Positions 19,101-26,464 of a stretch of 64,000 nucleotides of DNA are shown here, in pieces (the first letter of the stretch is position 1; the number at the start of each line of letters is the position of its first letter). Under the pieces are notes generated by a model. The model was not told the origin of the DNA. It made no database searches and was given only the letters and a program-made list of their open reading frames with translations. The position numbers and the translations under genes were made by a program. Origin of the DNA: CAYLXP01 sp964387425 (GTDB lineage Bacteria; Verrucomicrobiota; Kiritimatiellia; UBA8416); the NCBI GenBank assembly GCA_964387425.1, contig CAYLXP010000004.1:1-64000 (forward strand). The letters are read 5' to 3'.

Positions 19101-19728
19101 GGCACACGATAGCATGGAGGAACCGCGGCACGGCTACCAGTTCGGCATTACCGGCTATCCCGTCAACGACCCCGACCAGCCGGCCGTGCGGCTTTCGTGG
19201 CAGCAGGCCGCCGCCTTCTGCCGGTGGCTCTCGGATAAGAGCGGTAAGAGCGTCTCGCTGCCTTCCGAGGCGCAGTGGGAGTGGGCTTGCCGCGCGGGGG
19301 CATCGACGCCGTTTAGCTTTGGCGAGCTCGACGCCGACTTCACCGAGTACGCAAACCTCGCGGACGAGACTCTAGTCTGGTTCATCGGCGATCCCTATAC
19401 GCAGGATCCTGCTGCCGGCTACCAGAAATCCCTCAAGCGATACAAGGAGCTCAAGGGATCCGACAACGACTGGATTCCGCGCTCCGATCTGAACGACGGC
19501 GGTTTTGTTTCCGAGCCGGTTGGCAAGTACAAGCCCAACGCCTGGGGACTATACGATATGCACGGCAACGTTGCGGAGTGGACTGCTTCGGATGCGAACG
19601 GTCAAAAGATCGTGCGCGGCGGTTCGTGGTACGATCGTCCCAAGTACGCCACAGCCACTTTCCGCCGTCCATATCGCGACTACCAGCGTGTCTACAACGT
19701 TGGATTCCGTGTCGTGGTGGAAGAGTAA
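16156..19728 (+). CDS. Discoidin / HzsA-like beta-propeller / diheme cytochrome c / FGE-like fusion protein
   Basis: The protein is 1190 residues from ATG 16156, which starts a signal peptide (MRIILMMGVLCGAAVISQAAE). Domains in order: F5/8 discoidin (about 25-150); a helical linker; a propeller-like region resembling the hydrazine synthase alpha-subunit relatives of planctomycetes (repeated DGRILFTSTAP, MADGRVLYQRWEY and MNPDGTNQRAIYG); two haem-c motifs CIGCH (705-709) and CGGCH (755-759); and an FGE/SUMF1-like domain (from about 938; GFWMGSYEITNEQFRQFD, ending VRGGSWYDRP). The cysteine pair that FGE uses for catalysis is missing, so this end is probably a binding or structural module. It is probably periplasmic or surface-exposed. 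A paralogue lies at 35236. Confidence 0.8.
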   Translation: MRIILMMGVLCGAAVISQAAETVKGRYVRVELPGDGRYLSLSEVEVFSGRKNIAPKGKATQSSLWGRGVAQLAIDGNTSGEYGDGTITHTAKSTNPWWELDLGRETDVSKVTVWNRASIGERLDGFRLLVLDASRSQTLTASVPKAGRKMDIATDGTVKTTSVKTVPSKNSAAKGLAAHIAVFDPDAMVRAIKDMAATWPERFKDVDELLAGVEKCRALKDDASKAEEILAFQREVLTRNPLLDFDELLFVRRDTKMFGKSLPANWQSNSSISKTGYDNEIAVLSIREPEKTRQLHRPDGGAYVGEVDLHFNADKMLFSSIGENGAWHVFEIGADGKGLRRVTQTTEVNVNNYDPCYLPDGRILFTSTAPMVAVPCVNGNSPVATLFISDKNGGDMRQLCFDQEHSWSPQVMADGRVLYQRWEYADLAHSNSRILFTMNPDGTNQRAIYGSNSWWPNSCFYARPVPGHPSLIVGIVTGHHGCRRMGELVLFDTFKGYMEADGVVQRIPGYGKPVDPKVADRLVNGSYPLFLHPYPLSDKYFLVSAEISKGEWGIYLVDVFDNMTLIKSEPGYALLEPVPLQKTKMPPARPDKVNLESKDATVFISDIYEGPGLEGIPRGVVKKLRVYTYTFGYNQIGGLLGTIGADGPWDMRRILGTVPVESDGSAAFTVPANTPLALQPLDDEGKALQVMRSWFTAMPGENLSCIGCHEPPDAGPPVRRSIAAQKAPSKITPWYGPARNFEFAREVQPVLDRYCGGCHDGEPRDDGKQLPSLRGDRSVKFVSKTPGSRGATFSEAYVSLHGYLRRPGEESGMRLHSPMEFHADNTELFMMLNSGHHGVELSAEAMDRLITWFDLNAPFYGRWSEYGHTPAAAKEAERAEMRARYANVHEDHEHIDDAPPSKVEFIRPKRVQPKAEEKVSCSVARAPREEARTLDLGNGVSLSLSYVPAGKLSKGAKAEEFKRGFWMGSYEITNEQFRQFDPAHDSMEEPRHGYQFGITGYPVNDPDQPAVRLSWQQAAAFCRWLSDKSGKSVSLPSEAQWEWACRAGASTPFSFGELDADFTEYANLADETLVWFIGDPYTQDPAAGYQKSLKRYKELKGSDNDWIPRSDLNDGGFVSEPVGKYKPNAWGLYDMHGNVAEWTASDANGQKIVRGGSWYDRPKYATATFRRPYRDYQRVYNVGFRVVVEE

Positions 19729-19811
19729 GCATCGCGCTCTCGCGCGAAGCGGGGCTGTGTTTGCGAAGGGGTATTTCACCATCTCATTTGTGTCTCGTCA
19801 CCTTGAGTATT

Positions 19812-19884
19812 TACGGCCTGAAGGCCGAACTACAAACGGTCGTGTCGGCAGTCCAGGCGTATGTAGTTCGGGCTTTAGCCTGTA
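19812..19884. repeat. Inverted repeat between genes
   Basis: Arms 19812-19837 and 19859-19884 (core GGCCTGAAGGCCGAACTAC and its near-complement) pair with a few mismatches. It occupies the 276-bp gap before the LamG gene and resembles widespread intergenic palindromes with the word CAGGCTAAAGCCCGAACTAC. Confidence 0.75.
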
Positions 19885-19965
19885 TCTCGTTTGCCTATGC
19901 ACCAACGCACAGATGCGCCCACCCCAGCACACTGCAAATCTCTCGTATTGATGCACGAGGCCGCG

Positions 19966-19971
19966 TATAAT
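19966..19971 (+). promoter_or_regulatory. Candidate -10 box for the LamG-domain gene
   Basis: A perfect TATAAT lies 33 bases before ATG 20005. No good -35 box at the usual spacing is seen, so only the -10 is called. Confidence 0.3.
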
Positions 19972-20004
19972 TGTGGCTAGTCAAAACGTGGAGGGCAATG
20001 GCGA

Positions 20005-22245
20005 ATGAGGTCGTTTGGAAGCCTGTCGGTAGCTGCCTCCTGGTTGCTCCTATTCTCCTGCGCCGCAGAGGCTGAGTTCGTGCGACCAGCCAGCGCGACG
20101 GCATCGAGTCGTTGGAGTGCGAATACTGGTGAGTCTCACCTGATCCAGCTCAGTGGGACTGCCGGGGACAAGACGCTGAGTGCCGAGAGTCCGACGGCCA
20201 CGCACCCTGAAGACGGTGGCGGTCCTGAGTTTGGCCAGTGGCATACCGCCGACGGCGACATGACGAATGGCGCATGGGTTGTATTCGATTTTGGCTTTCC
20301 CCGCATTCTGACGCACATCTACATCTGGCAGGCCAACCAGACGGGGCTATTCGATCGCGGCGTCGATGGCTTCAGTGTGGACGTGTCGACCAATCAGACA
20401 GCGTGGCACGAGGCGCTTGCTCCGACCAACCTGGCTATTTCCAGCGGGGGCGACATCGCGGCCGAGTCCTTTGGGCTATCGAACGCTGATCGCATTCGCT
20501 ACGCGCGCATCAACATCACATCCACACACGGCAGTACGTATGCGGGGCTTTCCGAAGTTCGCTTCGAGGCCGTGGCGAACGAATTTCTGGGTGGTGACTT
20601 CAACGCGGACACCAATTGGGTCGTCGATTGTCCCTCAAACGGCGTTTCTGGATACGTCGGCACCGATGGCACGATGTCGTGGCAGGAGCACAACAACTGG
20701 GCAGCAGTGACCATCACCAACGGAACCATCTCGCGCACAGGGCACTTCAGGAGCCAGCATACGACGTGGAATATCCTCGGTGGGACGCTCGACATCAGTG
20801 GCTATCTCCATTGGCGAGCCGGAGTGGCTCTTACGGTGGATGGCGGGACGGTCAACGTCGGGCTCGACACGCAGCTCGAGAGCAGTCCCAGCTTTCTTTC
20901 TGGAACGATTACGTCGGGGGATTACCTATACTTCCGCCGTGCGCTCTCGATCAACATCCGTGATGCAGTCCTGGAGCTCGATGATCTGCGCTTCTGGAAC
21001 AATCCTGCCAACCACCCTGAGGCGAATGGCGCCGCGGTTAACTTCTACTCGGGTGGTGACGGCAGCCTGACCCTCCCCGGTGACCGGGTCTCTTTCCTGA
21101 CCAGCCTTGTCGAGGGCTCGCATGACCCGTCTGACCCTCGCAGGGCACCGGATCGTTATGGCGGGCAGGGCGGAGTCGCCTTAGACTTCGACGGCGGACC
21201 GTACCCGGTCAACATCAAGCTCGATGGGGATGCAGTTTCGATCGATGCCTTCTCGATCAGCTATGATTCTGCCTCCAACAAGACGACCATATGTGTGGCG
21301 CCCCCGGACCTGGTCGGCCACTGGGGCTTCGACAGTGATGGTGAAGATACCTCGGGCTATGGAAACGACGCCGTCATTAAGGGAACGGCCGCGGTTACCC
21401 ATACAGGTGGCGAGCACGTAATCGGCGGTGGCGCCTTGTCCGTGCCGGGCTCAAAAGCTAACTACGCTTTCGTCTCCGATGATGGGTTGTACGACGGGAA
21501 CCTGCCGGCCGTGTTGCGGCTGCCCAACCGGTTCACTGTTGCCGCCTGGGCTTGGCGTGATTCCGCCGACGACAACCAGAGCTGGATTCTGAGTAATCGA
21601 TACTGGCAGGATGGCTATGCCCTGGGACGGACTGCGTCGACGCCTTCCGGGACGAACGCTTACGTATTGGGGCGCTACCAGTCGATTGGACAGCCGGGGC
21701 TACAGCTTGCAGATCCGCAGCCCGTGGACGAGAACTGGTTCTTTATCGCCGGAACGTTCAGTCGCAGCACGCCCGGCGACAACCAGGCGCTCTACATCAA
21801 CGGAGAGCTGCGCAATGCCAGCCGGCGGACCTCGGCTTATGGTATCAACAACGGAATCCCCCTGGGGATCGGTATCGAACATGTTGAGCTGACGTCCGGG
21901 GATGGTCGAAATGCGTGGGATGGGGATATAGACGATGTGTCGATCTGGAATGGTCCACTGTCCGCGGGCGAGGTGCGCGCCCTCTACAACCTGGCGACGG
22001 ATGCCGTGCTCAACTACGACGCATCCCGGGTCCATGCCCTGTTTGAACTCTACGCTGATGGGGCAGGGGGAGGGACGGTCACGTTCGGCAACTACCGTTG
22101 GCGCTATGCGGATGGACTGACCGCCACGCGCGACGGACAACTCAACGCCCCTCCCGCCGTCTCACGCTATGAGGTGGTGCTGGACGCAAGCAAAGGAACC
22201 GGGCTTGTTGCGGCTCCTCGTGGAACGGTGCTGCTGGTGAGGTAG
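20005..22245 (+). CDS. Secreted multi-domain protein with discoidin-like and LamG domains
   Basis: The protein is 746 residues; ATG 20005 has GGAGGG nine bases upstream. A signal peptide covers about residues 1-23. The first ~190 residues form a discoidin-like domain (WVVFDFGFPRILTHIYIWQAN, ARINITSTHG). A middle region resembles pectate-type beta strands (TWNILGGTLDISGYLHWRAG, SGTITSGDYLYF). A LamG/concanavalin-like domain follows (about 430-670; LVGHWGFDSDGEDTSGYGNDAV, ending DDVSIWNGPLSAGEVRALYN). No catalytic motif is seen; it probably binds glycans outside the cell. It is convergent with the sulfatase gene, 12 bp away. Confidence 0.72.
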   Translation: MRSFGSLSVAASWLLLFSCAAEAEFVRPASATASSRWSANTGESHLIQLSGTAGDKTLSAESPTATHPEDGGGPEFGQWHTADGDMTNGAWVVFDFGFPRILTHIYIWQANQTGLFDRGVDGFSVDVSTNQTAWHEALAPTNLAISSGGDIAAESFGLSNADRIRYARINITSTHGSTYAGLSEVRFEAVANEFLGGDFNADTNWVVDCPSNGVSGYVGTDGTMSWQEHNNWAAVTITNGTISRTGHFRSQHTTWNILGGTLDISGYLHWRAGVALTVDGGTVNVGLDTQLESSPSFLSGTITSGDYLYFRRALSINIRDAVLELDDLRFWNNPANHPEANGAAVNFYSGGDGSLTLPGDRVSFLTSLVEGSHDPSDPRRAPDRYGGQGGVALDFDGGPYPVNIKLDGDAVSIDAFSISYDSASNKTTICVAPPDLVGHWGFDSDGEDTSGYGNDAVIKGTAAVTHTGGEHVIGGGALSVPGSKANYAFVSDDGLYDGNLPAVLRLPNRFTVAAWAWRDSADDNQSWILSNRYWQDGYALGRTASTPSGTNAYVLGRYQSIGQPGLQLADPQPVDENWFFIAGTFSRSTPGDNQALYINGELRNASRRTSAYGINNGIPLGIGIEHVELTSGDGRNAWDGDIDDVSIWNGPLSAGEVRALYNLATDAVLNYDASRVHALFELYADGAGGGTVTFGNYRWRYADGLTATRDGQLNAPPAVSRYEVVLDASKGTGLVAAPRGTVLLVR

Positions 22246-22257
22246 CCGTGGGCTAGC

Positions 22258-23766
22258 TCAGTGTCGAGTCTTTGCCTTCTTGCCACCCTTGCCCTTGTTC
22301 GGAACCCACCGGAAGTCCTCACCCTCACAGACGAGTCGGATTTCCTTGCGTTTGGGACCCTTGCCTTGTGGTGCGGGGTCGCTCGGGATGATGGTTCCCA
22401 TCCTCTTCTTGATGGGAGCATACTCCGGGTTTGCTGCAAGATTGTTCCATTCGTTGGGGTCGTTGCGTTGGTCGTAAAGCTCCTCGCCATCAGGGCGCGA
22501 GATGTAGCGCCAGTTGCGGTTGACGACACTGTACTGATCGTGATCGGTGGTGATGACCATGCGGTCCTTGGCCCCGTCGGGATTGCCAAAGACGGGAACC
22601 AGGCTCTTCCCGTCGATATCGGGATTGGCAGGTAGCTGGCAGAGATCGGTCAGGGTCTTGTAGGTGTCGATCAGCCCAACCGTAACGTCGAGCTTCTTGC
22701 CTTTCGGAATGCCGGGGCCGGCCCAGATGAACGGCACGTTGGTCGTGCGCTCCCAGAGCGTATGCTTGGCCCAGCGGGTCTTCTCACCAAGGTGGTAGCC
22801 ATTGTCGGACCAGAGCACGACGACCGTGTTGTCAGCATAGGGCGACGCCTCGAGTGCATCGAGTACACGGCCCAGCATGGCGTCGGTATACGTGCAGGCG
22901 GCAAAGTACCCCTGCATCGCCTTCTTCCACAGGCCGTGCTCGACGAGAGGATCATGCACCTTGCGTCCGCGGCCCTCGGTCTGGCGGCGGATTGCCGGCG
23001 GGAGGTCGTCAAGATCGTCCGCCTTGAAGGGCGGCAATTGGATACTCTCCAGCGGATACATGTCGAAGTACTTCTTCGGTGCGTAGTTAGGTTTGTGTGG
23101 TGCGTAGGTCCCGAATGCGAGGAAGAAGGGCTTGTCGTGCTCTTGTTTCAGGAAGTCTGCAGCCCAGTTAGCGCATAGCGTGTCGGCCATCCTCTCTTCG
23201 TCTTCGTTCGGCATGGCGAAGTGGTCAAACTCCGGCCAGCCGGTCACCTTGCCGGTCTCCGCCAGCGGACGCACTGCCTTGGCGTCGATCGGCGCCCCGG
23301 GATCCCATGAGCCCAGGCGCCAGCCCTTCTGCTTGAGATCCTCGTTCCAGATGTACCAGTAGTCGAAGCCGCGCAGGTCGACGAAACCCTGCATGTGGTG
23401 ATAAACCTTGCCGCCTCCGTAGACCTTGTAGCCGTTGGCCTTGAAGTACTGGGGAATATCCATGTGCTTCGGAATGTTGTACATGTGCGGTTCTTCGCCG
23501 TAGAGGCCGGAGTTGAAGGGCTGCAGACCGGTCATGATGGCTGTACGCGACGGCGTGCAGTAGACACCCGGAGCATGGGCATTTGTGAACACGGTTCCGC
23601 GCGCCGCGAGCTTGTCGAGGTTAGGCGACTTCACCCGCGGGTCGCCCATCGCGTTCATCATGTCGTTCCAGTCATCAACAACAAGGAAGAGAACATTGGG
23701 GTGGGGGGCGGCTTGGGCTGCTATTCCGAGAAGAAGTACCAGTAACAGGCTAAGTCTCACCATCAT
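22258..23766 (-). CDS. Secreted type I sulfatase (iduronate-2-sulfatase-like)
   Basis: The 502-residue protein has a signal peptide (MMVRLSLLLVLLLGIAAQAA). The sulfatase signature CTPSR lies at 70-74 within YCTPSRTAIMTG, where Cys70 would be converted to formylglycine. The metal-binding VVDDWND near the N-terminus and the later VVLWSDNGYHLGEKTRWAKHT are also present. The whole resembles the iduronate-2-sulfatase-like group of family S1, common in PVC bacteria that degrade sulfated fucans or related glycans. The C-terminal tail is basic. A maturation enzyme (FGE or anSME) is not recognisable in this window; the two FGE-like domains here lack the catalytic cysteines. Confidence 0.88.
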   Translation of the reverse strand: MMVRLSLLLVLLLGIAAQAAPHPNVLFLVVDDWNDMMNAMGDPRVKSPNLDKLAARGTVFTNAHAPGVYCTPSRTAIMTGLQPFNSGLYGEEPHMYNIPKHMDIPQYFKANGYKVYGGGKVYHHMQGFVDLRGFDYWYIWNEDLKQKGWRLGSWDPGAPIDAKAVRPLAETGKVTGWPEFDHFAMPNEDEERMADTLCANWAADFLKQEHDKPFFLAFGTYAPHKPNYAPKKYFDMYPLESIQLPPFKADDLDDLPPAIRRQTEGRGRKVHDPLVEHGLWKKAMQGYFAACTYTDAMLGRVLDALEASPYADNTVVVLWSDNGYHLGEKTRWAKHTLWERTTNVPFIWAGPGIPKGKKLDVTVGLIDTYKTLTDLCQLPANPDIDGKSLVPVFGNPDGAKDRMVITTDHDQYSVVNRNWRYISRPDGEELYDQRNDPNEWNNLAANPEYAPIKKRMGTIIPSDPAPQGKGPKRKEIRLVCEGEDFRWVPNKGKGGKKAKTRH

Positions 23767-23840
23767 ATATCTCCCATTATGTGAGCGTGACTAAATAGAA
23801 CTGTCGACACTCGTCCCTAAGATTCGGAACCGGTGCGGCT

Positions 23841-25925
23841 CTAGCGGCAGAGCGCATATTGTCTTGGCTCAGCTTGGCCCTCTAGAACCGAGAGAGCCCC
23901 GGCGGCCATCGCTTCCATTTCCATGCCGTCCTTGAAGATGATGATCTGGGCCAAGTGCCCAACGCGCTTCTTCAGAGTGGCGACGATGCGGTCTGAGCTT
24001 GCCATGTTGCCCGTGAGAACGATGGCGTCGACGGGGCCGTCAATGGCGATGTGCATGGCCCCGATCTCCTTGGCAATCTGGTAGATCATGGCGTAAACAG
24101 CCTTCTCGGCCTCTTCATCTCCATCCTGGATGCGCTTCTCAATCTCCGGTAACGAGTCTTCTCCGATGTAGGACACCAGGCCCGCGCGTTTGGTCAGCTC
24201 TTGCTTGAGGGCGACCTTGTCAAACTCGCCGCTGTAGCACAGGTCGATCAACTCGTTCTGGGGCAGTGTGCCGGCGCGCTGCCGCGTGAAGGGCCCTTCG
24301 CCGAGCAGTGCGATGGTGTTGTCCACGATTCTTCCATGTTTGACTGCTGCCACGGAGATGCCATCCCCGATGTGCGCAAGCAGGAAGCTGGATCGATCGA
24401 ATGGGCGGCCAATCATGGCAGCGGCTTTTTGGGCCGACGCCCGAATGCTCAGAATGTGCCCGGTGCTCTTGCGTTCGATCGGGGCATAGCCGGAGTAGCG
24501 GGCCTCCTCCTTTAGTTCATCCGAAACGACTGGATCGACAGAGAACGCGGGGATCTTGTAGTGGTGCGCGAGCCGCGCGGCAATCGGAATGCCCAGGTTG
24601 GATGCATGATCCATCTCGGCATAGTCACGCACGGCGCTGACTATGTCCTTCTCTTCGTGGACCTCGCCATTCTCAACCGAGCAGACCTGGTATACGCCGC
24701 CCTTGATGCGCTGGTTCTCCCTGTTGAGGAAACCGCCGCGTCCCACGACGGCGTCTAATGCGGGTAAGTCGTCGGTCAGAAAGCCCTGGATTTGCTCGAC
24801 ATAGCGTTCGACCTCTTCGTCCATTGCGCTGCCTGTGAGTCCGGAAACGTGAGGCCTTGCCACCTCGAACTTCTTCAGGCAGTGGCGGTTCTCGAAGAGG
24901 GCGAGTTTCGTGGATGCGGCGCCCGGGTTGATGGTGAGGATGTGGTGGGCCTCCCGCACCTCGGCGGCAGGCGAAGCGCCCGCTTGCTCGGCCTGCTTCC
25001 GGAGGTAGTTTGAGTAGATACAGGCGAGGGCAATTGAATCGATCTTTGATCGTTCGGGATCCGACCGCGATGAAATCACGTAAGGGGTCTTGATGCCCAC
25101 CGTGACACAGGCCATGCGGGCCGTCTGTTTTGCCACCATACGCATGAGCATCTTGTACATGATGTTGGCGGCATCCAGGGTGGGGTTCACGAGAATATCC
25201 GCCTGGCCGGCAACCTGGCGCATGGGGGAGTCTGCGGGGCCGTCCAGTTTCTTCAAGCGGACGGATTCGGGGTCGACGGAAAGGTCGAAAGACAGGGGCC
25301 CGTACACAACAGCGTTATCCCAGTGCGCGCTCGCCAGTTCATGGGCGAGTACCGTGGAGGGGAGGGCCTGCATCACCTTCTCGTTGCCGGCCAGGAGTGC
25401 CACCCTGGGCAAAGGAAGGTTCAGGGCGCACTGTGCAACTTCGACGGCATTGTCGATCAGTCCAGTCATGCGACTGTAGTTGAGAATGGCCGACACGCCC
25501 GGGTCGGTCATGACCATGGGGACTCCATCGCGAATACAGTCCGCCTGGAAGACCGTGGCGAGTGACATGGTATCGCGTGTGCGAAGCTTCACGAGTTGGC
25601 GATTCAGAATAGGAGTGGAGATATTCCCTTTCTGGATGACATTCGTTCTGCCAGATCGGGCAAGCTCCAGGATGGTCTCTGCGGTCTGCTCCTGGGAATC
25701 CGTACCCACAATATCGGCGGTGGGAATTTCGAGCTCCAACCGGGATGCCGCTGCAAGCATGTCTTTCTCATTGCCGACAAGAACGCACTGCTTGACATAC
25801 GGTTTGTCCCGCACGTTGCGATAGAGAAGTAGGTCGCCTTCGCGATCCCCGCCCGCAATCGCGATTGTCTGAGGGGTCAGTGATTCGGCGATGCTTTCGA
25901 ATTGCGCAATTTCTGTGGCGGCCAT
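23841..25925 (-). CDS. Ptb-Buk fusion protein 2 (phosphate acyltransferase fused to butyrate/acetate-kinase family domain)
   Basis: ATG 25925 is chosen (GGAAGGTGA upstream); an in-frame extension to 26090 looks non-coding. The first ~320 residues resemble phosphate butyryl/acetyltransferases (IQKGNISTPILNRQLVKLR, MTDPGVSAILNYSRM). The remainder resembles butyrate kinase of the ASKHA superfamily (HILTINPGAASTKLALFEN, VVGRGGFLNRENQ, HIGDGISVAAVKHGRIVDN, AIVLTGNMASSD). Such a protein could convert an acyl-CoA to acyl phosphate and then to the acid with ATP formation. The phosphate loop reads GAAST where its partner has GSTST, so activity may differ. It is the last gene of the operon. Confidence 0.82.
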   Translation of the reverse strand: MAATEIAQFESIAESLTPQTIAIAGGDREGDLLLYRNVRDKPYVKQCVLVGNEKDMLAAASRLELEIPTADIVGTDSQEQTAETILELARSGRTNVIQKGNISTPILNRQLVKLRTRDTMSLATVFQADCIRDGVPMVMTDPGVSAILNYSRMTGLIDNAVEVAQCALNLPLPRVALLAGNEKVMQALPSTVLAHELASAHWDNAVVYGPLSFDLSVDPESVRLKKLDGPADSPMRQVAGQADILVNPTLDAANIMYKMLMRMVAKQTARMACVTVGIKTPYVISSRSDPERSKIDSIALACIYSNYLRKQAEQAGASPAAEVREAHHILTINPGAASTKLALFENRHCLKKFEVARPHVSGLTGSAMDEEVERYVEQIQGFLTDDLPALDAVVGRGGFLNRENQRIKGGVYQVCSVENGEVHEEKDIVSAVRDYAEMDHASNLGIPIAARLAHHYKIPAFSVDPVVSDELKEEARYSGYAPIERKSTGHILSIRASAQKAAAMIGRPFDRSSFLLAHIGDGISVAAVKHGRIVDNTIALLGEGPFTRQRAGTLPQNELIDLCYSGEFDKVALKQELTKRAGLVSYIGEDSLPEIEKRIQDGDEEAEKAVYAMIYQIAKEIGAMHIAIDGPVDAIVLTGNMASSDRIVATLKKRVGHLAQIIIFKDGMEMEAMAAGALSVLEGQAEPRQYALCR

Positions 25926-25981
25926 TTGAGTCACCTTCCCGTTCGAAGCCCCTTGCCGTTCAGGCTGAGGCTTTGCTGCCC

Positions 25982-26464
25982 CTACAGAGCGGTGATCGCG
26001 TAGACCTGGTCGACCAGGATCCCCTGCTTCTTCAGGCGGTGCAGGATCGGGTCGAGCTGGTTTGGGGATCCCCCCAGGAAATACGTCCATCCCGTAGAAT
26101 CGTTGTACATGAGTTCGCAGGTCAGGAAGGAACTCTCGCCTGCGACGTCTTTCGGGGCCAGTTTGCGCTTGGTTTTGGTCACCACCGTCTTGCGGAGGTT
26201 GTCGCCGAGGTAGGGATGCTCTTCAACCTTCTTGACCTTGGATAGGCGACTCAGGATTCGCTTGATCGTCGCCTTTTCCTCTTCGGTACAAGTGAACGTA
26301 ACCAGAACGGTGCCACCGCAGCCGGACGACGTGTCTGACCCGTGCCCTACAACCGAGTCGAGCGAGATGCTGCGGTTCGAGAACGCGGAGGCGATGCTAG
26401 TCAGGGCCCCTGCGCGGTCATCTACCCAGATGCGAATAAACCAATGCTTGATTGCCTTGCTCAC
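25982..26464 (-). CDS. ACT-domain protein
   Basis: The protein is 160 residues, with GTG 26464 overlapping the upstream Ptb-Buk stop by four bases (GTGA). The N-terminal ~75 residues fit an ACT-type ligand-binding domain (HWFIRIWVDDRAGALTSIAS, then VTFTCTEEEKATIKRIL); the second half is less clear (NQLDPILHRLKKQGILVDQV). It resembles the small regulatory subunit of acetolactate synthase in shape only. Being placed between two Ptb-Buk fusions and coupled to the first, it may be an allosteric subunit of one or both. This is an inference. Confidence 0.65.
   Translation of the reverse strand: MSKAIKHWFIRIWVDDRAGALTSIASAFSNRSISLDSVVGHGSDTSSGCGGTVLVTFTCTEEEKATIKRILSRLSKVKKVEEHPYLGDNLRKTVVTKTKRKLAPKDVAGESSFLTCELMYNDSTGWTYFLGGSPNQLDPILHRLKKQGILVDQVYAITAL

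Noticed and set aside
18970..19728. Calling the C-terminal FGE-like domain a sulfatase-activating formylglycine-generating enzyme for the nearby sulfatase
   Set aside because: The cysteine pair used by FGE is missing in this protein and in its paralogue, so only the fold is supported.
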